From: Dendrolimus kikuchii
Lineage: Eukaryota; Arthropoda; Insecta; Lepidoptera; Lasiocampidae
Direction of reading: 5' to 3'
Assembly (NCBI GenBank): GCA_019925095.2
Contig: CM034390.1
Span: 2,467,501 to 2,531,500 of the forward strand
Length of the DNA stretch: 64,000 bases
The first letter of the stretch is position 1. Each line of letters opens with the position of its first letter. The position numbers and the translations under genes are program-made. Of the stretch, positions 10,501 to 22,900 are shown one piece after another. The notes below the pieces were generated by a model. The model saw only the letters and a program-made list of their open reading frames with translations, searched no databases and was not told the DNA's origin.

Positions 10501-11703
10501 ATGAATCGTGAGGGAGAAGATCCAATGGTCAAAAAGCGTGCGCAAATCATGCTGAATAAATTGGATAGTGGTTGCGATTCATGCTTATTGCGGAAATCAT
10601 TGTATGGTTTGAAGCAAGCTGGACGTCAATGGAATCTCAAACTCAACAAAAAGTTGATTTCTATGGGATTGAAGCAAAGTCTGAACGAGCCATGTTTATA
10701 CTTTAAACAAAGTGCAAATAGCCATTTGTTTGTATTGGTTTACGTAGACGATATTTTGGTGGCAAGTCAAGAAAGAGGTTTAATTATTAAATTTAAAGAT
10801 GAGCTGTCAAGGGAGTTCGAATTAAAAGATTATGGTCAGGCAAAATATATTTTAGGAATAGACATACGGAGAAATAATAATGACAATGTCATTATTTTGT
10901 CACAACAAAATTATATTGACAATTTATTGAAACGTTTTTCAATGGAAAATTGCAATAAATGTGCAACGCCGATGGAAATTAATTCCAAACATAAACCAGA
11001 AGAAAAATGCGATGACGACGAAAGCGATACAAATTGGCCGTATCGAGAATTGATAGGTTGTTTGAATTACCTAAGCAATGCAACTAGACCAGATATTGCT
11101 AATGCGGTGAGTAAGCTAAGCCAAAAAGTCACGAATCCTGAAAAATCTGATTGGAAATCTGCAAAACGTGTATTACGTTACCTGAAAGGGACCATACAAC
11201 GTAGTCTCGTATACAAGAAGACTAGTAATTGTATACAGGGTTTCTCGGACGCAGATTGGGGGAATTGTTTACTAGACAGACGATCTTATTCGGGTTATGC
11301 ATTCATTTTAGGTGGTGCGTGTATATCCTGGCAGTCTAGGAAACAACGTAGCGTGGCGACATCGACTTGTGAGGCAGAGTACGTCAGCCTTTCCGAAAGT
11401 ATGAAGGAGGCAGTGTATCTAAATAGTCTGATGAAGGAAGTAGGGCTCATGAGGTATGCTCGAGTGATTGTTCATGCCGATAACCAAGGGGCTATGTTTT
11501 TAGCTCAAGACCCAATGTTTCATGCGCGTAGCAAGCATATTGATATTCGATATCACTACATTAGGGAGGTTTTAAGGGATACGAACGACATTGTGTTGAA
11601 ACATGTGCCCACTGAATCCATGTTGGCAGACGTGCTTACTAAGCCATTGACTAGTGTTAAACACTACAAGTGTTTAGATGGTTTAGGTATTAAGTTGTGT
11701 TAA
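7537..11703 (+). CDS. copia-type gag-pol polyprotein (intact ORF)
   Basis: One uninterrupted frame of 1388 residues. In order: Gag region; CCHC zinc knuckle at about 236-249 (CYKCHERGHKASDC); aspartic protease DSGCTSH at about 294; GAG-pre-integrase HxxLGH and CxxC; integrase with D, D and E (YSDIVGP, TDNGGEY, QQNGIAERMNR); reverse transcriptase with YVDD at about 1069; RNase H with DADW near 1237 and CEAEY. Copia members make cytosolic virus-like particles and integrate cDNA. The order protease-integrase-RT is diagnostic. No frame break is visible, so the coding part may still be functional, but the 5' LTR is shortened. Confidence 0.97.
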   Translation: MSSMSMRIEPLGKDNYDSWRIQVQALLIKNNEWKYVNGKVLRPAEINEAERWMEEDEKAKADLILSMSGSELRHIRGCKTSRDVWLKLESIYASKGPAKKATLLKRLILHKMSETGNVREHLDTFFDAVDKLADMGISMNEDLVSIMLLYSLPVNFKSFRCAIESRDELPKPEALKIKILEEHESRDANKNLDEGVLYTKARRYAKKGAKNRSTVGDKTDLNKSRTEKKEGFRFKCYKCHERGHKASDCKIKIGRKAQKAEETHCINSILTTFNVLDVEVSNAVNVQKHDWILDSGCTSHLCNDASKFGDSLKMTSGELNLATHVSTDIKGKGTVRLSAWSEHSRDLFELRDTLFVPNLRTNLISVAKITNNGYNVTFNNDVAQVIDKNGEIKLSAYRRGNLYCLNSPEYIFNLSDSNADVRCWHERLGHLNGKDVAKLLGKLGAKFDVTEVRNLRDCDICARGKMTALPFSDSHSPCTEKLQIVYSDIVGPMRCESIGGAKYFITFIDDCTRWCEVYFLSAKNKALEAFKVYKNHVENMTGLKIKYLQTDNGGEYCNSEFDRFLKQAGIQRRLTVPRTPQQNGIAERMNRTLVEMARCMLLSSDLSSGFWAEAVDTACYVRNRCPTRSLQGEIPYEKWRNKSVKIAYFRRFGTKVHILDKDPNKDKFAARGIAGNFVGYPKNAKGYRVWIPERRQFMIARDVKFHESLNTRKDISKQEPSLLNITKDGDQDFIEIDFTKSNVRVEERRHEAEEVDNMQDIWSECQEYPAECDKDVSSSRRLQVEQQAEETRRDTLDQLRMTTRAPGRPKILRTGSVGRPKKIYQTREVERSVTSTDANEVEDFAGSTEITLKNALKSKDKPDWEEAILSEIRSLVQKGTWEIVKRPKNRNIVGCRYVLTTKQNVDKTLKKKARLVAQGFSQRYGVDYEKTFAPVARLDTVRLLMALAVELDLEIHQLDINTAYLNGSLDEEIYMEIPELLRESLIKLMNREGEDPMVKKRAQIMLNKLDSGCDSCLLRKSLYGLKQAGRQWNLKLNKKLISMGLKQSLNEPCLYFKQSANSHLFVLVYVDDILVASQERGLIIKFKDELSREFELKDYGQAKYILGIDIRRNNNDNVIILSQQNYIDNLLKRFSMENCNKCATPMEINSKHKPEEKCDDDESDTNWPYRELIGCLNYLSNATRPDIANAVSKLSQKVTNPEKSDWKSAKRVLRYLKGTIQRSLVYKKTSNCIQGFSDADWGNCLLDRRSYSGYAFILGGACISWQSRKQRSVATSTCEAEYVSLSESMKEAVYLNSLMKEVGLMRYARVIVHADNQGAMFLAQDPMFHARSKHIDIRYHYIREVLRDTNDIVLKHVPTESMLADVLTKPLTSVKHYKCLDGLGIKLC

Positions 11704-11751
11704 TTTGTCTTCTGGATATTTTATGTAATTAAATTAAAATTTATAGGGGCG

Positions 11752-11882
11752 TGATGGATATACAAACTTTTTGTATATATTAAATTTGAATTTAATATTG
11801 GAATGCGTGGCTGTCTTAAGTTGTTTCTGCCACCATTGAAGTAACACTCGAAAATATATCTCGTAACAACGTAGACCTCTCG
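11752..11882 (+). mobile_element. copia 3' LTR
   Basis: Begins TGATGGATAT directly after a purine-rich tract (TAGGGGCG). Its last 49 bases (11834-11882) repeat exactly at 7370-7418 upstream of the ORF. The right border is set by where the two copies diverge; a CA end is not obvious at that point. Confidence 0.7.
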
Positions 11883-12118
11883 CAACAGACCACTCTGGGG
11901 CCGATTCTAAGCAACCAGACCGTAGTAACTAACTGAAAGTTGGTTTATAGGTATATCAGGCAACAAAATCTCATATAAATTACAAACTTCTTCCAGAATA
12001 CGTTAAAATAATACAGCCTTACATCTTCTGACATATTTTTCAGTATTTTTGCCTTTTCTAGCATTCTTAATTTAAAACAAATCTCTTAGGTTAGATAAAC
12101 TGTTCCGTTGGACATGAA

Positions 12119-12380
12119 GGCTACGTTCCATTAGGAACTCACAACGACCACGTTCACGACCGCGATTTATCCTGTTCCACTTGCCTGCCGGCGTTACAAT
12201 CGTAAACCCAAGTGGAACGACTATTCGACCCAACTCTTGACACGGGTCGTTTTGAGAGTTGTGATTGAAAACGATGACGTCATTAGTGACGTTTTCGCCA
12301 CGACCACAACGACCGCGGTTGCCTTGTGAAACGGTTAACGGAGCATTTTGGGCGTTGTGAGCTACTAATGGATCGCCCTG
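12119..12380 (+). mobile_element. MITE with inverted ends, copy 1
   Basis: About 260 bases; the ends GTTCCATTAGGAACTCACAACG and its reverse at 12340-12376 pair over about 28 bases. Same family as 50286-50524 in the opposite sense. The complete end reads CAGGGCGTTCCATTAG, which is hAT-like. Confidence 0.7.
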
Positions 12381-12729
12381 TATAAAGAACGTGTTAGGAG
12401 GTGAGTCTCTCTGTGGTGTATTAAATATTAGCAGTTGTGTTTGGGATATCAGTTTCAGACTTGTCCTTAGAGATACAAATATAATGTTTGTGTGCCAAAT
12501 CTTTTACTCATTTTTATTTACTCCGCTGCAAAATTAGCAATCAGTCAGAAATCTACAATGTTACGCAAATTTACGGAATTTCACGTAGACAAGGAAGTTT
12601 AAAAGAACATATAAGTTGCGTCAAAAAGTTTGCCGATGATCTCCTCTCTGCGTCTCGTTGTTGCGTCGATCGCGGTAGTTGAATCGCGGATTCTTATCGG
12701 CAAACCTGCTGCCCGCGGCATATTATTTT

Positions 12730-13041
12730 ATCCGTGCAGGAACGGAGAAAGAATACAATTTTCCTGCGGCCCGGCGGCCTGTCGTAAGAGGCGACAAAAC
12801 AACCCACAGCCAGGTGGTAGGGCATTTGCCCGACTGGATGGCTACCACCCCTGGTCTAAAGTATGTCGCCATAACAACCATGAGTTGTGTTCCGGCATTA
12901 GTGATCAGGTTCCAGTCACCCTTAAGAAAGCATCAGCGCATTTGTAGCACCTTTGGTGTTGCAAATGTCTATAGGCGATGGTAACCGCTTTCCATCAAGT
13001 GGGCCGTCTGCCTGTCTGCTGAGCTCCTGCAATAAAAAAAA
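12730..13041 (+). repeat. ATCCGTGCAGGAACGG repeat, full-length
   Basis: Complete copy with both ends and A-tract. Confidence 0.9.
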
Positions 13042-13267
13042 TGTAAAAAATTATTTCAGCAAATTTTGTGATGAGACGTAGGCAGCCACCAATGTTCGAT
13101 AAGGCAGGACCAACTTACTTAATAAGGCGCCGATGACACAGGCCTTGCGAACATTGAACAAGATATGACAACAAATTGACATTATTATCTGCACTGTGAC
13201 TGAATTCAGAAGAACTGCATATTATATTATATATTATGACTGAATAGGTATATACGTATATATAATA

Positions 13268-13701
13268 GCGAGAGTTGGGTATGGAAGAGAGAGCATGAAA
13301 GTAGAGTAAACGCGGTTGAGATGCGAGCACTGCGCAAAATCTGCGGAGTGACGCTAGCGGACCGCGTTCGTAATACCGAAGTAAGAAAGAGAGTTGGTCT
13401 GAAAGAGAGTGTCGGGGTGAAGGTAAGGAAAGGTGGTTCGGGCATGTGGAAAGAATGACTAAACAGATATGCAATGCAAAAGTGGATGGATGCAGAAGTC
13501 GTGGAAGGCCACGGCACACCTTCCATGATCAAATTGATCGTGTACTAGCGGAGGGTGATGTCAGGAGCCTTAAGAACAGACGAGCGTGCATGACAAGAAT
13601 TATGAATGTCAAAGAAGCAAGTGAGGTGTGTAAGAATGGGCCTAAATGGCGCTCTGTTGTTCGTCCCTACCCCGCAAGGGAGCTGAGCTATGTATGTATG
13701 T
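13268..13701 (+). mobile_element. RTE-type LINE 3' fragment
   Basis: Same family; carries a short deletion after VKVRKG that shifts frame, so two partial frames are seen. Ends in TATGTATG within about 70 bases of the channel gene stop codon. Confidence 0.88.
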
Positions 13702-13769
13702 GTATCACGCTATCGTATTGGTGGCAAATGTAATGATAGCGATGTTTGTAAGTTAATGAATATTTTAAA

Positions 13770-13912
13770 TTAGAAATCTACCGGTTGCTCCTTAGCAAAG
13801 TCGATGGCATCCTTAATCTTTGGTATATCGATAGCTTTCAGCAAATGTTTCCTTGATATAGAGAACACTTGCACGTGTGTCACTGCCCGAATCGTGTAGA
13901 ATGCTGGCAAAC
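13770..13912 (-). CDS. channel exon 21: repeat 2 CNBD end, C-terminus and stop
   Basis: Acceptor TTTTAG|GT; ends TAA at 13770-13772. [16 protein letters not shown] then [11 protein letters not shown] is the late CNBD. The canonical Arg of the cassette (PRTA-type) is Ala. The protein ends EQPVDF soon after the C-helix, so there is no long cytosolic tail. A truncated RTE copy begins its 3' end about 70 bases past the stop, inside the likely 3' UTR. Confidence 0.88.
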
Positions 13913-16900
13913 CTAAAATTACAATGTTTAAGTCTGTAGTAATTAATACCTTATAAAATTTGAAAGAAATTTTCAGTATATCAACCGGTGTACAATTTTG
14001 TTTTTTTTTTATTGCAGGAGTTCAGCAGACAGGCAGACGGCCCGCTTGATGGAAAGCGGTTACCATCGCCTATGGACATTTGCAACACCAGAGTTGTTAC
14101 AAATGCGCTGCTGCCCTCTTAATGGAGACTGGAACCTAGTCACTAATGCCGGAACACAACTTAAGGTTGTTATGGCGACATGCTTTAGACCAGGGGTGGT
14201 AGCCATCCAGTCAGGCAAAGGCCCTACTACCTGACTGTCGGTTGTTTTGCCACCTCTTACAACAGGCCGCCCGGCCGCAGGAAATTGTATTCTTTCTCCG
14301 TTCCTGCACGGATAGAAACCTTGTTGTCACATCGTGGTGTTAAAAAAGCCTTGATAAGGTAATGACTAGCGCACTCGTCCCGAACTCATAGAACAGGTTT
14401 GAATCCTTGCCAGGACGCATGCACCACTTTTTTTTTTTTTTATTGCTAGAGTTCAGCAGACAGGCATATCCGTGCAGGAACGGAGAAAGAATACAATTTC
14501 CTGCGGCCTGGCGGCCTGTCGTAAGAGGCGACTAAACAACCCACAGCCAGGCGGTAGGGTATTTGCTCGACTGGATGGCGACCACCCCTGGTCTAGAGTA
14601 TGCCGCCATGACAACCTTGTGTTGTGTTCCGGCATTAGTGACCAGGTTCCAGTCTTCTTTAAGAGAGCAGCAGCGCATTTGTAACACCTTTGGTGTTGCA
14701 AATGTCCATAGGCGATGGTAACCGCTTTCAATCAAATGGGCCGTCTGCCTTTTTTTATTTTTTATTGCAGGAGTTCAGCAGACAGGCAGACGGCCCACTT
14801 GATGGAAAGCGGTTACCATCGCCTATGGACATTTGCAACACCAAAGGTGTTACAAATGCGCTGCTGCTCTCTTAAAGAAGACTGGAACCTGGTCACTAAT
14901 GCCGGAACACAACTCAAGGTTGTTATGGCGACACACTTTAGACGAGGGGTGGTAGCCATCCAGTCGGGCAAATGCCCTACCACCTGGCTGTGGGTTGTTT
15001 TGTCGCCTCTTACGACAGGCCGCCCGGCCGCAGGAAATTGTATTCTTTCTCCGTTCCTGCACGGATATAACTTACGCATTTTTCAGACCAAATGTGCGTA
15101 TTGTTACAATTACCACGTGCTAACAACGGTGAAGGAAAACATCGTGATGAAACTTGCACATCGAGATGACCGAGAAAAGATTAAACAAACGATTAATTGA
15201 AAAATGTCTTCATACTTACGCAATAAGCAAACAAGAACTCCGAAATGATTTTTGACTGTCAATAGTCCTACGGAAGTTTTGGTATCAGGACTAATAATCT
15301 GAAAATTAAAATAAATATCATTTTTATATTTGTTATCGACAGAGAACACGTCAGATAAATAGCATGGCCTAAGTATCGTGTAACTACTCCCAACTCCCAA
15401 GTCTACTATTACAATAGCAAAAGAAAACAACGATTATGTCGCCATGATGACTCCAGTGAACGTCCATCCTGACACAATTGTAATAGCATATCTGCCTCGA
15501 GCTCTAGATATCGATGAAAAGTACAATGACTAGCCTAACGTTATAGAGTTTGCTTGCACTTATACACTAGTGAATATAATATATGTATTTATTTGGTGAT
15601 TGGTGACCTTAAGCCCGGTATGTGTGGCACCGACTTAGGGAGGCCTATGTTCAGCAGTGGACTGCGATTGGCTGACAATGAAGTTAGTTTTTAACCGACT
15701 TCAAAAAAAGGAGGAGGTTCTCAATTCGTCGGGATCTTTTTTTATTTTATTTTTATATAAGTTCACTGATTACTTCGAGATTTATGATCCGATTTACGTG
15801 ATTCTTTTTTTGTTCGACGCGGAATAGCTGCCATTTGGTCCCCTAAAAAATTGACATAGTTTGGAACAGTAGTTTTCATTTTATGAACATTTTTTATGAA
15901 AAAAAATTCCATTCCACGATTACGCTGAGATTTATGATCCGATTTACGTGATTCTTGTTTATTTTGATGCGAAATAGTTGTCATTTGGTCCCCTAAACAT
16001 TTAATATAGTTTGGCCCAGTACTTTTCATTTTACGAACATTTTTTTATTCCCGTTTCTTGGGACCTATATTTTTTAAGGAGCGCGGCACCTTTCGTAGGT
16101 CTACCCATACATAGCTAGACACTAAAAAGTAACATATAAAATAAAAAACTTCAAAAACTAAAAAGTATAAAACAACTTATTTCTAAAGCTATTATTATTA
16201 ATATATATTATCTAAAACATCTTAAAGTCGGTGCAAAGTAAAACATAAAAATTACTATATTTTTTTGAAAATTACTAAGCACCGACTTTAAGACGTTTTA
16301 GATAATATATATTAATAATAATAGCTTTAGAAATAAGTTATACAGAAAAACGGTGGTTAATGGCAAATAATTGCCCCGTCGCCTATGGATAGATCATTTA
16401 GATACTTGTAACACTAAAGAGGATGGCCAAGGCGTTATCGACCTAAAGAAAATAGAGACAGACATACCTATTATATTATTGTATGGCTACAAAATAATTA
16501 TTAAGATTTTTTGGTATCTTGAATAAATTGTCAGAGTGCCAACAATGGTATAGTTTACCCTGTTTAGGCTCTCTATTACGTTTCATTTGCACAAACTTCA
16601 GATTCGTAACCTGCGAAACATATCCTATTTTCCGGGATAAAAATAATCCTAAGTTCATCCCTGTTTCAAAAGTACAAACATGCTAAGTTTCATGGCAAAC
16701 AGCACATCCCGATCCCCTAGCGCTAATTCATACTTTTTGAAAAAATTCTGGATAAAACGGTTTTACATTCGCCATCGTTATTACAATCACGTAATATTAT
16801 ATTCATCAAATTCCATGACAATGAGTTAATTGTCAAGGCTGTGAACAAGAAACAAACAAATTTACATCAACAAAATTCTACATCATACATATGTACTTAC

Positions 16901-19900
16901 TTCACAAATCCCTTGTTTGATAACATACATTTCGTTGGTGATATCACCGGTGTTCAACAAAATTTCGTTTGGTGATGTGTAAAACACTCTGGCATTGGCA
17001 GATACGTTCTTTAGGTCTTCTTTGTAGAGAAACTAGAAAAGGAAAACAAAGTTCTCATAAGCTAACTGTGCCGGCGACTTCGTCCAGTCCATCGGTCCAG
17101 CCATTTCAGAGGTTAGCCGAAACATACAGACAGAAAGATAGACGGACAAAAATTTATAAAATTGATTTTGTTCATAAAAGTATCGTGTATACTTTCATAT
17201 CCCTTCAGTAAAAAGCTGTTATTTTGACATTACAAACAGACACTTCAATTTTACTTATCTGTATAGAAGATGTATATGTTACAGTCATAGTGATTAAATA
17301 GCCATTATATATAATGACTGGTCATTATATATAATAGCAACATTGACTAGACAATGTGATAAATTAATCACTTTATCCGGATATTATTCATAATAGCGGG
17401 TCAAAGTTAGCCAAAGTAATAAATACGGTCTAACTGACTTGTTACCCCCTTATAAATAACAATTATGACCCAGTTAATTCATGTCAGTTAATTTTAAATA
17501 TTTTATTATTGTAGTCTTAAAAGAGTGATACCAAATACTTGTTTTGATCTCTGTGTTTTTTTTTAATATTGTTTTATGGCTAGTGAGCTTTAAATTTACT
17601 TTATAAATTAAACTTAAATCACTTTATAACAATGTTAATTAACAAAGAATTATTATCTATGACAAATTGAAATATAATTTTGTAATCTTTACCTATACCT
17701 ACTTGTTTTATTACATTATCCAAGTCGTCGAAGATATTATATAAAATTGCTAGTTAATGTGATTAATTTTGTGTCAATTATCACTTTAATCTAAATTGAG
17801 TAGACATTATAAATAATGGCTAGATAATATATATAATATCCGGATTTATTACTTTGGCTGTAACATATAGATTAAACGAATAAATGATGATCAGGCAATT
17901 ATAGAGGAATAACTCCATACACAAGTCTTCTCTCACTTTTATCCACGCAGGAACGGAGTAAGAATATTCATTCCTGCTGTCTGGGGGCTTGTGGTAAGAT
18001 GCGCTAAAACAATCCGTAACAGCTAGGTGATAGTGTAAATTTGCCGTTTAGATCGCTATCACCCCTGGTCTAGGGTATGCCGCCATAACAATCTTGAGTT
18101 GTGTTCCGGCATCAGTGACCAGATTACAGTATCCCCTTTGAGGCCAGAAGCAAATCGATAGCACCTTAACAAGTGTCCATAAGCGACGGTCTATTTTTTC
18201 TCTCGTGTGTATTCATGAAAGCGTACGGTATTTTTGAAAACAATATCTAGGTTTTTATCACGTAACTGCTAAGAGTCCTGTATATGTATAGTTTTAAGTT
18301 TAATGTTAAGTAGCCATCGAGAGTACAACTTCTTCTATTATCTATGTCCTCCTTTCCAGCAGTTGAGATTTCTTTGATTGTTGAGCTGTGGGTCCTTGTT
18401 GCTTATAGTCGATTGTTAAATACAACGGGAAACCAAATATCTAAACACCTAAATAAAACAACCCCTATTCACAGTTAACGTTCAGATACTTTTGCGTCTT
18501 GCAATCCACCATTATCTGGCACAACGCAATACTAATTCAAAAAAGAAATGTTACCTTCATAAATGGTATACACAATAGGTATTTGCTCCGCTGTCTCGCA
18601 ACTATGTCTTGATAGACGTGTGGCGGCAGATCATGAAATATTGATTTCCTTTTATTTGTCATTGAGTATGCCTGCAAGGTAGTATATACTTGAAGTACAG
18701 TTGACCAATAACAAAGTATGAACAATTCTTTAAGATCTATAAGGTCATTAGAGCCAACCGGTATCGGATCAGCATCGCCTCGGCCCGAGCGATTGGTTGA
18801 ATTGATTCTTACATGGACTTCTTCACTTATCAATTCCGCAACATGACGTTGTAGACGTGGTAGAGCTATGTTGGAATCTTGATAACAGATCTTAGGGCAG
18901 GCTCCGATAGCGGTGTGATACCTCGTTCGATTAGCCTTGACCTAATCGTGTTTCGTGCAATAAGTGACAGTTCCGATGGGTGAGCCCCTCTCTCTCTATC
19001 CAACCTTTCCTATCTCATCCCTTTACTCCAGTCTGGTCCCTCTATCTCTTACCTCTATACCATCTACTTTACCCGTTCTAAAGGCTGGCCCCACGTTGGC
19101 TTCGCCGTTCTGTTACAAACGCCTGAAGGTGATTGAAACCACTCTCCATGAGCGGGGCCGTCTGCATGTTACCCAGCTTCGCAGTAAATAAAAAATCACC
19201 GAATAGAGTCCCTCGCTAGCTCTCCTCGTGTGGATAGCAAGTGAACCACTCGTTAGCTTTAAGCCGTCTGTTCTCTTTATTTTTTTTATTGTAGTATAGG
19301 TCCGCGTTTGTCCACGATATCGGCCTATGTGGAGCGAAGATATGGTCTAGGATGGAACACGCTTACCTAGAAGGTACCTATTCACACGGGACTTGAAGAC
19401 ACCCAGGTTATAAGTATCGGGAAAGACAGTCTCCGGCAACGAGTTTCACGCCTTTGCCTAGATGCAAAGCTCTTTGATCTTATAGGTGGAATATCCACCA
19501 TATATCGGTGCCGCATGCCGGTGCGTCTGGTTGTCCGATGGTGGAAGGGAGATGGCGGGATCAGACCGAAGAGCTCAACTGCACACTCTCCAAAGTGTAT
19601 CCGATAGAAAACTTATAAACTGGCAACCCTGCGTCGATGTTCGAAACTAAGTTTTGTCGTCGCAAAGCTGGTCATTGCCAACCAGCCTCCTGGCTCTTCA
19701 CTCAATTGACTCTAGTGCTTCGAGTTGATATTTGGCTGAACCATCCCAAACTTGAGAGCAGTACTCCATACATACTCGTACTTGTGTTTTATCTCATTCA
19801 ATTTTGCAAAAGTTGTGGGCTAGCATGTAAATGTTTGCATAAATAGATCGAATTCGTGTATTACCTTGTCAGTATACCAACACAGTTCCAGGTACGTGAT

Positions 19901-22900
19901 GAACCTCTTCCGTAGCATCGGATCAACTTCATTCCTTATCAGCAAGTTCTTAACGTTTGATATGCACGCATCAAAGTCCTCCCTAAACATGTAACACTGT
20001 GATTACAGTTCTATTTTTTAATCTAAGCAATATGTATTAAGTAGCCGGATCAAGCCGGAGTGTCGGGGTGAAGGTAAGGAAAGGAATGCTCCGGTGGTTC
20101 GGGCATGTGGAAAGAATGCATGATGAAAGAATGACTAAACAGATATACAATGCAAAAGTGGATGGATGCAGAAGTCGTGAAAGGCCACGACACACCTTCC
20201 ATGATCAAATTGATCGTGTACTAGCAGAAGGTAATGTCAGGAGCCTTAAGAACAGACGAGCGTGCATGACAAGAGTTATGAATGTCAAAGAAGCAAGTGA
20301 GGTGTGTAAGAATAAGCCTAAATGGCGCTCTGCTGTTCGTGCCTACCCCGCAAGGGAACTGGCGTGAAGTTATGTATGTATGTAGCCGGATCAAGATTGC
20401 TTTGCAGACTATTTAGTCAAGTTACAGTTGATGTTTATTTAGAGCACGAGCATCTGAAGGGTATTTATTATAATTAATAAACTTTGGACTAAAATGATTT
20501 CGTCATTTAGATATAGAGAATATGCCTTTGTATGTAGAAGCATGTATCAAGCGTCTAAACCTATTAACATCTAGTATTTCGATGTCTCCAACAAATAAAT
20601 GAATTTGGTTAGATTTGGAGTAATCCAAAAGAATCTATTCAAAAATTAAAATTAATTATCAGCATCAAGTACACCTTCCATGATCAAATTGATCGTGTAC
20701 TAGTGGAGGGTGCTGTCAGGAGCCTTAAGAACAGACGAGCGTGAATGACAAGAGTTATGAATGTCAAAGAAGCAAGTGAGGTGTGTAAGAATGGGCCTAA
20801 ATGGCGCTCTGTTGTTCGTGCCTACCCCGCAAGGGAACTGGCGTGAAGTTATGTATGTATGTATGTATGTATCAAGTATTTTTATGAAAGTTATATGTGC
20901 GACTGTCAAAGACCTTTCTTTCTAAGAAAATCCTTGATGACAGTAACTGAACTAGTTTTCTTTTCATGAGTAAATCGCTGAACGGACCTTAATGAAACTT
21001 GACAAGATGATAAATCGTATCCTAGGGAAGGGCATAGGCTACCTTTTATACCAAAAACAATTTTTGAAGTGGTTAAAATAGGGTACTGATTTGCTGGCTG
21101 TTAACGCCGATCTATTTGGCCACCGCCTCTTTGTTTCCTTTTTTCTTTCACCGCATCTGTCACTATGTAATATGATATAGTCTACGACCGACCGCCGAAC
21201 GCATCGCTGCTTGTGCGGAAGCAGCGATGCATTCGCGTCAAAAAACTATGTTGGCGCAGGCGGGAGCGGGGATAAAAGAGATGGGAAGGACTTACAGGAT
21301 AAGGTCGCCGCATCAGACACGCTACGAGCGATGCGTACTTCTCAGCGCCAGGCACTTCTTCCTCGTGATCCTTCCTTCTCGTCTTGCGGTTCCTTCGATA
21401 AGTGGACCAGCTGGAACCGTACAATGTGCACCTTCCAACGTGCGGGTTGATGTAAGCGGGTGTAACAAGCGGCACAACACACAAAATGCGGCGAGGTTTG
21501 TGCGGAAGCAGCGATGCTTTCAGCGGTCGGACGTAGACTATATCACATTACTTAGTCACAGATGCGGCGAAAAAAAAAAAGAAACAAAGAGGCGGTGACC
21601 AAAAAGGTCGGCTTTAACACTGGCTAATCCACATTTCAGTTATTTAGGACAAAAACTATGTGTTACATCGTCTTAGTTAAAGAAGATTTTTCTTCATTCA
21701 GAAAAAAAAATCGAGTGAGGTCACGGACACCAGTTAATAAACGAAAATACATACATAGATACATAACTTCACGCCAGCTCCCTTGCGGGGTAGGCACGAA
21801 CAACAGAGCGCCATTTAGGCTTATTCTTACACACCTCACTTGCTTCTTTGACATTCATAACTCTTGTCATGCACGCTCGTCTGTACTTAAGGCTCCTGAC
21901 ATCACCTTCTGCTAGTACACGATCAATTTGATCATGGAAGGTATGTCGTGGTCTTCCACGACTTCTGCATCCATCCACTTTTGCATTAGTCATTCTTTCA
22001 TCATGCATTCTTTCCACATGCCCGAACCACCGGAGGATTCCTTTTTAGCATTAAATGAAAATAATGCTATTATTTACAGAGATCAGTAAACATTGAAGCA
22101 AATGATGTAAAAGAAGACATTAATTACGTACCTCAACACCGTAGTCACCATTATAGTAGCGGAATAAACGGCTTCCATAAATATCCTCAGTACGATACAT
22201 ATCTCGAGAACGAACATCGTGTAGAGTACGTTGTTCCAGTTCTGTGCACCCCAGGTCTCCATGTGCGCTGAAACATACACCAGGGACCCAATTCTGCTAT
22301 TTCTTACACTATTGTCCCAATCACGGCTTGCGCGTAGCACACCACTCTTTGTTTATAAGCAAAAACTCCCGAAGTAAATAAGAAATTTTGGTAGCTTTTC
22401 AAAATTCATTTCAGATAATACAATCCCTACGAATGGTAATACTATTTTTTCTACTATTATTCTACCGCGAAGATATCTAGTTTACATTGTGGATTTAGTA
22501 GAATATGAATTTTTTATTTTTTTTTAAATTGTTTTTTATTGCAGGAGATCAGCAGACAGGCAGATGGCCCACTTGATGGAAAGCGGTTACCATCGCCTAT
22601 GGACATTTGCAACACCAAAGTTGCTACAAATGCGCTGCTACTCTCTTAAGGGAGACTGGAACCTGGTAACTAATGCCGGAACACAACTCAAGGTTGTTGT
22701 GGCGACATACTTTAGACCAGGGGTGGTAGCCATCCAGTCGGGCAAATGCCCTACCACATTGCTGTGGGTTGTTAAGTCGCCTCTTACGACAGGCCGCCCC
22801 GCCGCAGGAAATTTTATTCTTTCTCCGTTCCTGCATGGATAAAATTACGGACATTATCGCAATAGAATCGTACTTTGAATACCTTCACAACGGTAAGACA

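Noticed and set aside
14472..15200. ORFs of 60-160 codons inside the ATCCGTGCAGGAACGG repeats
   Set aside because: The same frames recur in every copy and on both strands and are broken differently; they come from the repeat, not from genes.
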